Source: Cycas panzhihuaensis
Taxonomy: Eukaryota > Cycadophyta
Assembly (NCBI GenBank): GCA_023213395.1
Contig: CM041465.1
Span: 139,507,741 to 139,571,740 of the forward strand
Reading direction: 5' to 3'
DNA length: 64,000 bases
Part shown: in pieces, positions 45,714-59,097 of the stretch
Numbering within the stretch: the stretch's first letter is position 1
How the letters are laid out: each line of letters starts with the position of its first letter
Position numbers and translations under genes: made by a program
Notes under the pieces: generated by a model
What the model was told of the DNA's origin: nothing
The model's input: only the letters and a program-made list of their open reading frames with translations
Databases searched by the model: none

Positions 45714-47427
45714 CAGTCAGTTATGAAAAATTAAATTGACTCAAAATAAGTTAGTGTATAATGAGAAAGTAACCCTTATCTAGGATTTAAACATGAGAAA
45801 CATTATAATCTAGAATAATAAAGTCAGATACAAGTGTCTAAGAGGTAAAACTTGAAGGTAAAAATCCAATTGTAAGGAAAACCATAAATGTAGGATGGCA
45901 AGAATCATGGAGTTACTTGTTACTATTAATAAGTATATAATTCATTAGTTGAAGTAGGGTTAGTACATGAGGGTTAAATCTTGGGTCCACACATAAGTGA
46001 AACATTATATACCCCATTAGTTAGCCTTAATAAGTACCTAAATTAATTTCAAGCATAATGGTTATCTTAACAGTAGTGCAGGGCTGTACTTAACAATATC
46101 ACATTTATCGAGACTACTTCAAGGGTAGTCCTTATAAAGCTTTCATAAGTTGAAATGCATAAAATATTTATACTTCATGTTCAAGTTGTAAGATGAGCTT
46201 GTATAATAGTTATCTTCATGAGGTAGATGTTTAACTATTTTCCTAGATTTTTTCCCTTGTTTCAATTATTATACTAGATAAAAGAGGATCTATAATTGTT
46301 CCATTTAGATAATGACATATTTGATTATCACACGAAAGATCTAATGAACCTGCAACTATTACTTTGCCTTAAGGGGATGCCTTTATATAAAAGGGAATAC
46401 TTGGAGGATTATAGGGACTTCTTATCTAGGCTCCTCTTCAAAGTTTTTTTGTTCTTCTACTTTTGTTTTTTCTTTTCTTGTAAGATTTATTTCTTTTTCT
46501 TGAGCTCTGTCATTTAGAGGTTATTTCTTCTCTTAAAGGGAGATTTGGCTAGAGAGGTTTTAGAGAGGAAAGTGTATAAGGTATTTTTGTCTAGCTACTA
46601 TAATAATTACATATTATTGACAAGACACAAGCTTCATTATAGAGGGACTCAAAACCAAAATGACATTAAAGTATAAGCCTCTTTTGGTAAGCATTGTTTG
46701 TTACTGAAAGGTCTTGGATTTTTTGTTATTTTGATATAGTTTTTGTATGAGAAGATTGTTCTAGGTAATAATTTATGCTCAATTCATCTTGTTATTACAT
46801 GAGCTCAATATATTATAATATCAATTTTATTCAATTATTCTATCCATTCTCAATTTGTTAAGCACTTATCTAATAAATTTAGGATAAGAATGATTTTATA
46901 ATATAATTATAGTATTCATGTGCAATGTATAGAAGTATAATTAGTTATGATTTTCTCTTATATATTCTCCATGACATCTATATTGAGACCTATTAAAGTG
47001 TATGTTAAGGCCCTATGTCTATACATGGTATCCTAGTTTCAAAATTTTTAAAAGTTTTAATCCTATAATTTCCACACTTTCACATATTAGTCACATAGAT
47101 TATTTTGATTAATGATCTAATGCTTATGGTTCAACACTGATACCATTCCAAGAACATAGGTAGTCTTTGCCTATTATTTTAGCCTAGGTAGAACAAGGCA
47201 TTGATTCTAGAGGTGAAAATAATGAAATGATGGATGGTTAAGATGCCCTTCTTTAGAATATTCTCAATAGGGTTTATTAAATTCAATTAAGGGTTTTGTC
47301 TACCCAAGCATTCCTATTCTTCTCATGTGTCAAGCCTTTTCTGAACTCATAAATTAGAATTACCTAAAGGCATTTTTAAACTAGATACTAGGGGTAGATA
47401 AATGAGAAATATTAATTAGGAAAAGTA
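45714..47427. other. No gene recognised
   Basis: AT-rich. The 73-codon frame 46296-46517 ends in a Phe-rich T-tract and has no recognisable domain. CACTGATACCA near 47138 resembles a primer-site complement but has no LTR beside it. Confidence 0.45.
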
Positions 47428-47446
47428 AAAAAAAAAAAAAAAAAAA
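47428..47446. repeat. Poly-A run
   Basis: About 19 A residues; no retroposon body recognised beside it. Confidence 0.9.
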
Positions 47447-48666
47447 GAGTAAGGAGGGATACTTAACATCGTGATGTAAGCCATCACTTTCATGAGGTGT
47501 GCCTTAAGCCAGTAGTTCCAAAGATCATCCATCTTCTTCTCCATCCCTATCATTAATTACTATGACCATTGAGGCCCTTTCCTATACCATTATAAATCCC
47601 CTAACATGGTACCCATCCCCCCATCACCCCATTCCCTCCATCTCTACCCTTGATAGTTGGGGACTCATCTATATCTGACTCCCATGAAGTCCCATCTTAG
47701 GGGTTTAGAAAAAAATGGACTAATGATGAAGGGGCTATATTTAGTGTATAGATCCTCTAAGACACAAGCCCTCTTAGACCTCCCTAACAAAATCTTAACA
47801 TCCATTAGTTTATCACTATTGAGTTTATATCTAATACTATAGAATCCTTGTAAGGCTGCATAGTAGTGAAATGGTCAAAAAACCATAATTGGAGCACTTA
47901 ACATTAGGGAAATCCTCTACTCTTCTTAATCTAGGTTACACCTAAAAGGTAGTGCATGTTCACCATGATAAGGGAATCCTAATTGAACTACTATCCCACC
48001 TCACATGAGGGAACAATGTGCCTCAACCATTAGGAATCATAGCATAGCTCTATCTATGGGATATAATAAGCATGGGGGTTTCTATAATTAGTTTATGTAC
48101 TAATAGAATATTAATTATAACTAAGTAACTTACTATCAAGATCCCTTTGCACCACTAAGCCCCTCCCTTAAGTAAAGAAAGTGGTGACAACTACATAAGG
48201 CATTGGTTTATGATCCATAGTCACTAAAATGAGGAGAGTGGGGTAGGAAGGATGTAAGGATTTCCTAAAATCTAATGATTATCCCACATAGCAATCCATA
48301 GATCTTTATATAAGGGGAGGGTGAATACCTATCACTGATGATACCAATCACTAATGAGGTTAACTAGAAATGTCTAGTTTAAAATATATTTCCTCAACCT
48401 ATAAAAACAATAAGGGCCACATCTCTTCAGGGTGGCCTAAGTCTTATCATCCATATTATTAATAAGATGAGGTATCTCAATCCCTATCAATTTACTATTT
48501 ATAACATAAATAACCTCATGCATATGCAAAAAATAAAGTTAGTTATTAGTAATAAGGAGCACAAAGTACTAAGATAAAGCAAATATTATGTAAAGAAAAA
48601 AAAAGATCTTCAAAAAGTCCTAGTTTTTTGTCTATTATTTTAATTTTTTGTATTATTTTTTAATTC
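47447..48666. other. No gene recognised
   Basis: Moderately C-rich for this window up to 48100, then AT-rich. No sustained frame beyond 61 codons. Confidence 0.45.
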
Positions 48667-48860
48667 AAAATGATACATTTATATATCATTTTAAAAATTA
48701 AAATGGTATAAAAATGTATAGTTTAAATAATCAAATTGGTACACAAATATTCTATTGTGAAAATTAAAATAGTATATTTTATATAATTTTGAAATTTAGA
48801 ATAGTATAAAATATATAATATGAAATAAAATGGCATACACTAATAAAATAATATGTACTA
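48667..48860. repeat. Degenerate 33-bp tandem array
   Basis: Six units of 29-33 bases start at 48667, 48700, 48733, 48766, 48798 and 48827. Each begins near AAAATGGTATA and most end near TGAAAATT. Copies differ considerably. A related array lies at about 57905-58145. Confidence 0.7.
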
Positions 48861-49909
48861 TTATGATTCTTGCATACCAAAAAAAAGGAGGAAAAAAAAA
48901 ATAAAATTTAATAAATTTTAAAATTTTGATTAGAAAAAAATTTATGTAGGAGCATTTTCGCTAGTTTTATAGAAAATTGGATTCTAATTCAACCTCATTT
49001 TTCCAAAATATCTAATTTTAGGGAAATCTTAAAGTTTAAGGTTTTAACTAAAAATTAGAAAAAAATGATAAAATTTTAATGAAAACCTATTAGATCGAGT
49101 CCCTCAGTTGTGATCACTAAGTCATGATCTCATTAGAACTTACTATATAAAAAACCACTTCTCTAAGTTCTTACAATCAACTCTTAATTTCCAACACCTC
49201 ATAAATGGATAATAACCTAAATCTAATAAACTAACACATAAAAATAAATTGGGAATTTAAGGAATATAAATTTAAAATGAATTCCTTTGAGCCCCTTATA
49301 GACCATAATTCATTAAAAATCCCTCAAATTTCTTATGATTAAAATGTTGCCATATGTAGGACAGAATTTAAAACCTTAGAATGATTAAATAAACCTAGTC
49401 TAAAGTTACTTTGAAGCACAATATATTTGAGCTTATTACTCAAAATACATAGTGCTCATATATGATTTCTCTTGGGATTATCCTAGAACTTTCCCTTTTC
49501 TATAGCCAAATGTAACTATTCCAAGAAATGAGCTCAAATTTGACAATTATTTCAACATATTCCTCTTTAAGAGATTTAGTGTCCACTTGAATTAAGCCCC
49601 TTATGGCCTTAGTTATGAGACTTCTCCCAAGGAATATTAATATTTATAGTTAAAAGTCATGGTTTTTAGCCCTAAACTCATATTAGCCAATCACATATGC
49701 TACTCCAACTATTGTATATACTTTAAAGCCTTATATAAGCTCACTTACTTGCAATTCTATGGCCATTTATATTCCTATCTAGAGGTTCATTTACCATTCA
49801 TCTATTAAATTTACTAAAAATTTAGCACTTGAATTAATTAATATTTATTAATTTATTCTATATAATCCACATTATAGTGAATAATTCATGGGTTGCCCAG
49901 GTTACCCTT
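48861..49909. other. No gene recognised
   Basis: AT-rich flank between the array and element I; no frame or paired repeat seen. Confidence 0.45.
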
Positions 49910-49914
49910 TTATC
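49910..49914. repeat. Target-site duplication of element I, left copy
   Basis: TTATC; the right copy at 55134-55138 is TTATT, one C-to-T change. Confidence 0.65.
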
Positions 49915-50241
49915 TGAAGGTTTGATCAAGGAGACATAGTAGAGCAGTATATCAAGTAATCAATCCATTATAGGGTAAATACAATAATCTTTGTATTTAA
50001 TCCATCTTATGAGAGTATAATAGATTTCCAAATATTGGTGGTGTCAAAAGACACTAGGGTTAGTCACCTTAGAAAATATATAGTTTGAGGGAGAAGGGAG
50101 ACATCGTCAATCTCCAAAATTTAAACAACATTAAAATAATATTTAACTCAAGTTAACATTAACTTTACTTGACTTACCTTAACATGTGTGTGCTCACATG
50201 TGAAAAGGGTGGGAGTGGGGTGATGAGAATTAACCCTAACA
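49915..50241 (-). repeat. Element I 3' LTR
   Basis: Plus-strand ends TGAAGGTTTGATC and ACCCTAACA. Matches 54815-55133 closely, and 2539-2862 and 56792-57196 more distantly. Confidence 0.88.
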
Positions 50242-50253
50242 TTTTCCCCCTTA
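50242..50253 (-). promoter_or_regulatory. Element I polypurine tract
   Basis: The minus strand reads AAGGGGGAAAA before TGTTAGGG. Confidence 0.75.
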
Positions 50254-50497
50254 ATGGTCATCACGATCATCTTCACTTTTCTTTGAATTTGTGGTATATG
50301 TACTTGAGGAAAACTTTGAGAGAGTGATTGAACACATGCCCTTTAGCTTTGTCTTCATCTTCTTTGATGTGATCATTAACCTACATCATTGTCCTTATAA
50401 AGTAGTTTCCTTCAATATAGCATGGTTCAAGTGATCTCCAAGTAAGTGTGGCTTGCTTCAAGTGGAGAAGAGTGGCTTCATCTTTTACTTTATCTTA

Positions 50498-50968
50498 TTA
50501 ATCCTTTGTCTTATGAGAATCAACAAAATCATGGGTACATATAACATCATCAAGTGTAATAATATGATCATCCATTTTATTTGAGTCATCAACATTAGCC
50601 TCTTCAATATAAAATACTTGCTCTATCATTTGTCTCACATGTACAACATCATCAACACAGTTAAATTCATTTAAATCTAAGATTTCTCCCTCATAAATTG
50701 ATTCTAGTGTATCCCAAACAGACTTGGATGTAGTTAACTCACTAACATTAATGAATACATCATCATTTATTATGATAAAGATTAATGCTATGACTTTATT
50801 ATCCTTTCTTAAGTTTTCTTTAAAATTTTATTCATCTTCTAGGTAACCATATTCAAAAAATTTCTAAAGGTTATTTACACTAAGATATGTTTTTAACAAG
50901 TCTTTCCAAATGTGAAAATTAGTTCCATCAAATGTGAGAATTAACACATCACCTATATAAGTTACCAT
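50498..50968 (-). pseudogene. Element I gag (copia, UBN2-like), decayed
   Basis: Starts at the ATG 50966-50968 and reads 156 codons to TAA at 50498, with two internal stops. Near residue 12 is LTFDGTNFHIWKDLLKTYLS, the standard start of copia gag (FDGxNYxxWK). Further on is ALIFIIINDDVF, then SELTTSKSVWDTLESIYEGE, the usual A-x-WDxL...Y region. The zinc knuckle and everything after it are absent. Gag binds element RNA; a short gag without pol suggests dependence on another element. Confidence 0.78.
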
Positions 50969-53189
50969 TTGTAAAACTTTTAGTTCATGAACTCAAATGA
51001 ATAGATAAAGGTCTTTAATGAATGAATAACATAAAGTAGGCAATAAATTCCAACATAAATCCTTAAATCAATATAAGTAAGTAATGAGATAAAATGCATA
51101 TCCTTTTAAGACAAATACTTTCCTTTAGCATGGAACTAAATCAATTAATGATTTTATGTAAACCTTAAAAGTAAAGGGCTAAAGTGAAAGAAAGAAAAAT
51201 TGAAATATATACATAATTTTTAAATCAATGACTAAAAATAAGATGGAAAAGTATTTCCTTTTAATAATGAAACAAAATACATGTAAATATGTAATCAAAT
51301 ATCCTTTTGAGTTGAGAATGATAAATGCTCCTTGAAGTGCTTTGAAAACTTTTTAAAGTTGAAATGGAGTAAAAATGATTCTTCAATTTCAATTCCTTAT
51401 TAAAAATAAATAACCATTAAATGAGCTCTTTGAAATCAAAGAAGAATGTAAATATTCTTATAAAATAATCTTAAAATGTACTCCTTGAGTGAATGCTTCA
51501 CATGGGAAAAATGACCTTAAATAGGCAGTGAGTAGGCCTTAAGAGTGCTTTAGAATTAAATTTATAAGCTAAAGAATAAAATAAAAGCTTTAGAATAGGG
51601 TTAGAGTGCACCAGTTTGACATTTTTGATCCAAAGGAGGCTCCTTCTCTTTAGGAGGTTGAAATAAAACTTAATAGCTATAAAAACTCAATTATAGGCTT
51701 TTAAAATAAGTAAAAGCTACTAACAACTGATTAGTATATCAATGATAAATAAATATGCTGAGTTAGAGTGAAATTTTTGCTTGAAATATTTAAAAATATG
51801 TCTAATTAGGACCAAATAGGAGCCTCAAATTTAACTACTTTAAATAGCTAAAAAATAATATCAGATTAAAGTAAAACTTATTTTAATATGAAGAGTATTA
51901 AAAACTCTTTCTAACAGATCTAACCATTTGAAAAACGGGCTCTTTAAGCTCAAGATATTAATGAATATATATGAGAACCCTTTTAATGACTCAAAATAGA
52001 GCCATGAGGCTGAACTATTAAAATATTTAAATTATAACTTTGTAGAAAGATATAAAAATACTCATATATAGATTAGAGATCCCTTAGTGTATCTTAAGTT
52101 GAAGAAACTTAGATAAAATTAATTTATTATTGCTGAAAATAATGAACTAAGATAAATAGGTTACCTCAACTTCATTAGCTTTGAAAACCTATAAAATGGA
52201 TTCAAATTGGATAAAAAACATACTAGCATGTAGAGAATCAAACCAAATTTCTAACGAGATAGACGGTTCAAAAAATGGAGCTTGTATGCCAAAGTTATTG
52301 CAAAAATGGTAAGAGAACCTCTTTATGGTTAGTAAAATAAGGGCCGAAAGAAGGGGTCACTTCGACTGATTAAATCTCAGTAAAAAAAGTCTCAAATTTG
52401 ATAAATGAATAGTTTATATTGTAGCTCACTAAAAAATAAATATAATGGACCCAGTTTTATTAAAAACTAATATGCCAGAGAGGAGATACAGTGAAAAATA
52501 TAATAGAGACTCTATGAGAAAAAAATATAAATGAAACTTTATAATTAAAAGTTGATTAGCCCCTTTATAAATAAGCTCTAATCACATGGAAAACCACAGA
52601 ACCAGTGGCCAGTGAATTAGAGGGGGCTAATGAAACTTACACACCTAGAATTCAAATTAGAATCAAATTTAATTAAATTTTGTTAGAACTTTATAAAAAA
52701 TAAAGATTTTATGCAAATTTAATTACTCATTAATGACGATAACTGGGGCAGACAAAGATTGAAAATCATGATTAAAAAAAGAATCAAATCACCTACCTTA
52801 TGATAAGATTTAATCATGCAAATATAAGTTTTAAAATTTTAAATATATTTTTTGAAAAAAATATAAAAGAAAAGGAAATAAAGTGTTGTTAACATAGGCA
52901 ACGGTCGACGCACTGCAAATTAATAATTTTATTAAAAATATTGATTAAATGATATATTACTTCACTCTGAGATCATTTTAATCTGAGATAAATGCTATCT
53001 ACAATGGCTATGGGGCACTCCTTCGATGCAACTTAGTTCTATGGAAATGCTCGAGGTGATCAAGGGGCATGGGGATCTGTCCAAGGACCTTTCATCTACA
53101 CTACCCTTACTACTGACTTACAAAGCTCAACTTTGATCTGCAAATCAAATGAGAAAAACTTCTTCACCTCAGTTTAATCAGAGCACTAG
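50969..53189. other. Element I interior, nothing recognised
   Basis: AT-rich with no sustained frame on either strand. On the minus strand this would be leader sequence upstream of gag. Confidence 0.45.
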
Positions 53190-53700
53190 GGCTGAAACTA
53201 AGCATGGTCAAATAAAAACTCTATCTGTGGTTTTAGAGTCTCTACATATTCAAGGAGTCTAGAATCTGGTGGTAGATCCTTAAAACATGTTGCGGATAGA
53301 GATGCCACGCAGGAGGCACGTTGCTAGATCCTATGGTGCCCTTCCCACGTCAAAGAAAGAATCATAGCGGTGGATGCTTGATGGGAAGAGGACAACCCTT
53401 GAGCTCTATCAAAAGAAGATGGGATCCTGACTAGTGAAGGAGATGATGGACTCTTACAGTAGGTATATAAGAAATTGTGAGGGTTAAAAAGCTCTAATAC
53501 ATAAGAGAAAGGGGCAAGGCTACCTTGTAATAAATGACAGGGTTTCAAACATAATTTATCACACCATATAGCATAAACGGCTCTATGTAAAGAACAATGT
53601 AGCACAATGGATGTAAAGATGGCAGGTACCCATTGATATAGAGACAAAGTAAATGGAGGGCAAAATAGAGCACTTCTATAATCACCAGGTTTTTCATGCT
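53190..53700 (-). other. Unidentified long open stretch in element I
   Basis: The minus strand is open from the microsatellite at about 53842 to a stop at 53321-53323, and open again in the same frame to about 53190. Setting aside the microsatellite-coded part, about 165 codons carry a single stop. Content is higher in C and CpG than the surroundings. Local text such as GDYRSALFCPPFTLSLYQWV and LPPDSRLLEYVETLKPQIEF looks protein-like, but I recognise no family. It may be captured sequence or chance. Confidence 0.35.
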
Positions 53701-53701
53701 T

Positions 53702-53719
53702 TATATATATATCTATATC

Positions 53720-53800
<81 letters not shown>

Positions 53801-53814
53801 ATGTATGTATGTAT
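53702..53814. repeat. Compound microsatellite (TA)n(TG)n(TATG)n
   Basis: AT-rich run to 53731, about 26 TG units to 53784, then TATG units. Long translated His-Thr and Tyr-Ile tracts here are artefacts. Confidence 0.95.
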
Positions 53815-54802
53815 TTAAATAAATGAAGGATGACAAAGGCATAGAGGGTATCTAATAGTAAAGAGGATTCAAATCCCAATAATAGAAGATATATATATAG
53901 AGATATATTAAGAAATAATAAATAGAAAACAAGCCTAAAAAAAAAAAAAAGAGAACGTTACACCTTATAAACGAGCCAGATAAATACATGATCAGTATTT
54001 CTGAACGTGCAACCAAACTACACTTGGAGGAGATCCATAAACAAAATACTTGTCAAGTCTTTGGATACTAATCCAAGATCCTAATTTGCACCAAAATATT
54101 TCAAAAAATATATTTATATATAAAAGGAATGCATAAAATACCTTGATGAATATGCGTTGCAGTGTTACAATAACATGTAGTAGGAGACAACTCAAAATTA
54201 ATTGAGATAGCTATAATCAATTTATATCAAGCCAAATGTTACCAAGATCAGAGCCCAATAATTCTCAAAGAATGTATATGAGAGGCACCCAAGCTTGCAA
54301 ACAAGGTTAAATACAAAAGGATATTGAAATGTAAGAGAAAAATAGGAGAATAATTGCAGGGTTTTCACAAACCCAAGGAGTACTTAGTGGTCTAAGGAGA
54401 ATATCTCCACTTAGAATGTATGAAATGTCAAACATATTCTTCTATTGTGAAGAGAAATTGATTATGATTAAAATAAATGGTCATTTGCAAGGGTTTTGAG
54501 TAGCATGGAGATCGTACCATCCTGCCAAAGTTAAAGGACCTTGCAAAACCTTTGAAAAAATGGTGAAAAAATGATAAAAAATATCAAGTTTATTAATCAA
54601 AACTTGAAAATAATTACATCAAACTATTGTTGGGATGAATGCACTCGATTTAGCTATAAGTTTCTAAAGAAATACTGATCAAACAAGTCTCATGTAGCAA
54701 ATATATCAAATATTCACTAAAAATTGTAGAACAAATAATGTTAAAACTATATAAGAAATGGAATGTTTAGTAAATGAAGCTTGTCATTGAATGATCATGC
54801 AA
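53815..54802. other. Element I leader, nothing recognised
   Basis: Noncoding sequence up to the primer site. A poly-A run lies at 53938-53951. Confidence 0.45.
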
Positions 54803-54812
54803 TTTGATACCA
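54803..54812 (-). promoter_or_regulatory. Element I primer-binding site
   Basis: The minus strand reads TGGTATCAAA, followed by TTGC. It is an initiator-Met type worn in its 3' half, two bases from the LTR as at 2525. Confidence 0.7.
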
Positions 54813-54814
54813 AA

Positions 54815-55133
54815 TAAATGTTTGATCAAGGAGATAGGGAGAAGTAGTACATGAAGTAATCAATCCATTGTATCATAAACATAATTTTATTCAATCCATC
54901 TTATGAGAGTACAATAGATTTCTAAATATTGGTGGTGTCAAAAGACACCAAGGTTAGTCACCCCAAGAAATATATAGTTTGAGGGAGGAGGTAACCCCGC
55001 TCAACCTTCAAAATTTAAACAACATTAAAATAATATTTAACTCAGTAACATTAACCTTACTTGACTTACCTTAACACATATGCGCTCATATGTGCAAAAG
55101 ATGGGAGTGGAGTGATAAGCATTAACCCCAATA
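54815..55133 (-). repeat. Element I 5' LTR
   Basis: Partner of 49915-50241. Both ends are worn by G-to-A or C-to-T (TAAATG for TGAAGG, AATA for AACA). Confidence 0.88.
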
Positions 55134-55138
55134 TTATT

Positions 55139-55574
55139 CCCTTTCATGTGTATTCATTTATTTAGATTAGGCTCTAAGAAGGACCCTAAGTGAGTAACCC
55201 AAATACTTCTTATGGTTTAACCTATAAGAACTTAGTTTAGATGCTTGTTAGACCTCTCCTTCGTTAAAAGTATTATTATCATTTCAAAGGAGTGATGATC
55301 TATAGACTAGTCGATTATAATAGCATTTAGTAAAGTTAAATACATTTGAGTATCCATTGTGTTATGGCGAGCATTGTATAATGACCATAACAAACCTATA
55401 ATTCAAGGCAATCATAGGGCCAAATGAAGTACATCATCCCAAAAATAGGTTTGGTGACATTTAGTTTGCCATAACTCTCATATAAACCATTGTAGAAGTG
55501 TAACCCTCCCATAAAAGAAAAAAAGAAAAGAAAAGTAACAACACAAAATAACAAAAGGAAAAAAAAAGAGGGAA
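55139..55574. other. No gene recognised
   Basis: Flank of element I, with no sustained frame outside the microsatellite-coded one. Confidence 0.45.
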
Positions 55575-56530
<956 letters not shown>

Positions 56531-56621
56531 CTTAATAGAAATAAACAACTAATAAGGTTAAACTATGTGGGTCAATCCTCTAAAAATGTTATTGTTAATG
56601 AGGATTAAATCATGCCAACCC

Positions 56622-56790
56622 TCCCAGTATGAACATCTTATTTTTTATGGATTTTTAACCTATTGTAGAGTCTATACTTCTAAGCCATTCTCCAACACTT
56701 ACCTTGAAAGCATAGCCCCTAAAGAGGTTAAACTACAATACATATTCTTTGATGTTCTTATTAACAAGGTTAAATTAAGGGTGGCATTCA
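56622..56790. repeat. Direct repeat R, first copy
   Basis: About 170 bases, very like 57198-57374: both carry CTATTGTAGAG, AGCCATTCTCCAACACTTAC, CATAGCCCCTAAAGAGG and TTAACAAGGTTAAATTAAGG. The two copies flank the LTR at 56792. Both contain GAGGTTAAACTACAAT, akin to the 4535 repeats. Confidence 0.85.
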
Positions 56791-56791
56791 A

Positions 56792-57196
56792 TGAAGGAAA
56801 TAAAATGTAAGAGAATAGGGCAAAACATAAAAAAGATAATCAAAACTTCAATACATCAATAGATCATTGTTGCATAATCATGAGAGCCATTGTATTCAAT
56901 CCATATTATGAAGAGAGTTACAAATGTTCAATATTAAGGGTGGTGTCTAAAGACACCAGGGTTGCACACCCCTCAAATTATATAGTTTAGGGTAGGAGGA
57001 AAACTCCTCAACCTCTAAAATTCAAATAATAAAAAAATAATACAAACTTAACTCAAAGTGAACTTAACTCAAATTAATATTAACTTACCTTAAACTTACC
57101 TACACATGTTGAGCACCTACATGTGTAAATTAATGAAGATGAGGTATGTGCTCTTGGTTGGAGGGTGGGAGTGGAGTGATGACTGTTAACTTCAAT
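56792..57196 (-). repeat. Lone LTR, diverged member of the element I family
   Basis: Starts TGAAGG and ends TTCAATA. The block GGTGGTGTCTAAAGACACCA matches the I LTRs. It is about 80 bases longer than the others. No primer site lies at its left. On its right is CCCCCTTAGT, which could be a purine-tract complement. Confidence 0.65.
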
Positions 57197-57197
57197 A

Positions 57198-57374
57198 ACC
57201 CCCTTAGTATGAACATGCTATTTTTTCTGGATTTTGAACCTATTGTAGAGCCTAGACTTTTAAGCCATTCTCCAACACTTACCTTGAAAGCATAGCCCCT
57301 AAAGAGGTTAAACTACAATGCATATTCTTTGATGTTCTTATTAACAAGGTTAAATTAAGGGTGACATTCTTTAA
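57198..57374. repeat. Direct repeat R, second copy
   Basis: Partner of 56622-56790, offset about 585 bases. Confidence 0.85.
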
Positions 57375-57904
57375 GCCTCTACTAACAAACCTAAGCTACA
57401 ATATACCCATCTTTTATCTTTTTATAGAACTAGGGCTTCTAAGCCATTCTCCATTCATTCTTTTCCTTGATTCATGATTTAGAGTACATATTCTATAAGA
57501 AATATTACCAACATTCCTTATCTTACAACACAAGTCTAAGGAGGTTTCATAGGCAAAGGGGCAAATATTTTCTAAAATTTAAGATTCCAATATTCAACAA
57601 TTATTACGTAGATAACTCATATATGCACTTGATATCATGGTTACTATTTTGATTTCATGTTTACATGAATATATAAACTAATATTTGCCTATTATGTGGT
57701 GATGCATACATGCATTTATAGCCTATGATGATGAATAACTTTAGTGATACAATGAAATCCATATACCTAGGCTCAATTTCATGACAAGGAATCCCCATTA
57801 TATCTTAGACCCTCTTAGGCATCATTTTCTCCTTTGTTTGACTCTTTTTTTAATAAAAATATTTATTTCTTTGTTGTCTTGATCATGCCATTGTAAAATC
57901 CTAA
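57375..57904. other. No gene recognised
   Basis: AT-rich; the 61-codon frame at 57467-57652 has no motif. Confidence 0.45.
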
Positions 57905-58145
57905 AATGTTTTATTTTTCATAATGGTACATTATATATTATTATAAAAAAGGTAATAGTATATGATGTACTATTCTAAAAAGTGAAAATTAACAATAGTA
58001 TAACGTAACACTAATTACATATGGTCCTTATTTTTCAATAATATAAATATATAAAACAATAGTACAATATGTATTATTATAAAAGATATGGAAATATGTA
58101 AAGAACTATTATAAAAAATAAAATGATACACTTTTATACCATTCC
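57905..58145. repeat. Second degenerate array of the 33-bp family
   Basis: Units resembling AATAGTACAATATGTATTAT recur with about 30-40 base spacing and share the AATGGTA/AATAGTA start and AAAAAGTGAAAATT-type ends with the array at 48667. Boundaries are approximate. Confidence 0.5.
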
Positions 58146-58774
58146 AAAATCATGCCCATGTCAAATTTTAGTAAAATTTATATTTTCAACTATATATTTT
58201 CCTATCAAATTAGCTACATTTTCTCATGGGAAGGGAGATGAAGTTAACACTCCACATTACACTTTTCGTTGCAAAATATTTGTGTGAAAATAACTAATTT
58301 TAAACCAATTGAATTCTTCCAAACCATTTTCCTCCTATGCATAGAGGGAAATTAATTTAATTCTTCACCTCCCATCTTTAATGGGATGGGTAAAAACCAT
58401 TTAGTTTTTACCCATACTTTTTCAAAATATTAGGCCCCTTTGCCACCTAATAACTTCTATAAATAGAGATCACATTTTAGATAGAATGGGAGGGAAGAAA
58501 AATAAATTGTTGAGTTTTTAATTAATTTCATGCACTAGTTTGAAACTTATTAAGATTAATTTATGAGAAGCTTCGAAGGATCTTAGAGTACACATTCTAC
58601 ACAAAAATAGCTAGAACCTTATAATGTCAAATTAGTGAGCTAACAATCAAAGGTAATTTTATGGTGAAATATCCACTTAGGACACACAACTTTGACTATT
58701 ATTTTTATTTTCTATTTTATCTCTTTTATTCATCAATCTAGTAGTTGATTCATTCTCATTTATCACCTTACTTT
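58146..58774. other. No gene recognised
   Basis: AT-rich flank of element J. Confidence 0.45.
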
Positions 58775-59097
58775 TGTTTATATTATATGATTTGATATCA
58801 AGGATATATAATATAAAGCATGCCAAGATTGTGTTAACGATGTACATGATAAAATAAATAAAATATGCACCAAAATATAATATAACCCTTTCAAAGAAAT
58901 GATCATCTCCAATTTGTATTATAAAAAATCAATACATACTTATAACACATGCCACCTTATGGTCATCCAATCATATGCCAAAATCTCTTAGTCATACTAT
59001 GACTATTACATTACAAAGTATGCATGCCATTACTCTGCAACACATATTAAATGGATGCACACTAATCTCCTAGCCTAAGATTATACATTATCTAATA
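58775..59097 (-). repeat. Element J 3' LTR
   Basis: Starts TGTTTATATTATATG, ends TCTAATA; partner of 61111-61434. Confidence 0.82.

Larger units (their letters stand above)
49915..55133 (-). mobile_element. Element I: non-autonomous copia-type LTR element with gag only
   Basis: LTRs at 49915-50241 and 54815-55133, a near-matching 5-bp target duplication, a purine tract inside the left LTR and an initiator-Met primer site inside the right LTR define a 5.2-kb minus-strand element. The only recognisable coding remnant is a short gag next to the 3' LTR (50498-50968). No protease, integrase or polymerase is seen. The 3.8 kb between primer site and gag holds an unexplained open stretch (53190-53700) and a microsatellite. 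Confidence 0.85.

Noticed and set aside
46296-46517. 73-codon plus-strand frame with a hydrophobic tail
   Set aside because: The tail is a T-rich tract read as Phe; no known domain or upstream signal.
47138-47150. CACTGATACCA resembling a primer-site complement
   Set aside because: No LTR end or repeat partner lies next to it.
53324-53879. Long minus-strand frames rich in His-Thr and Tyr-Ile
   Set aside because: The repetitive part is translated TG and TATG microsatellite. Only the part left of 53700 was kept as a question.
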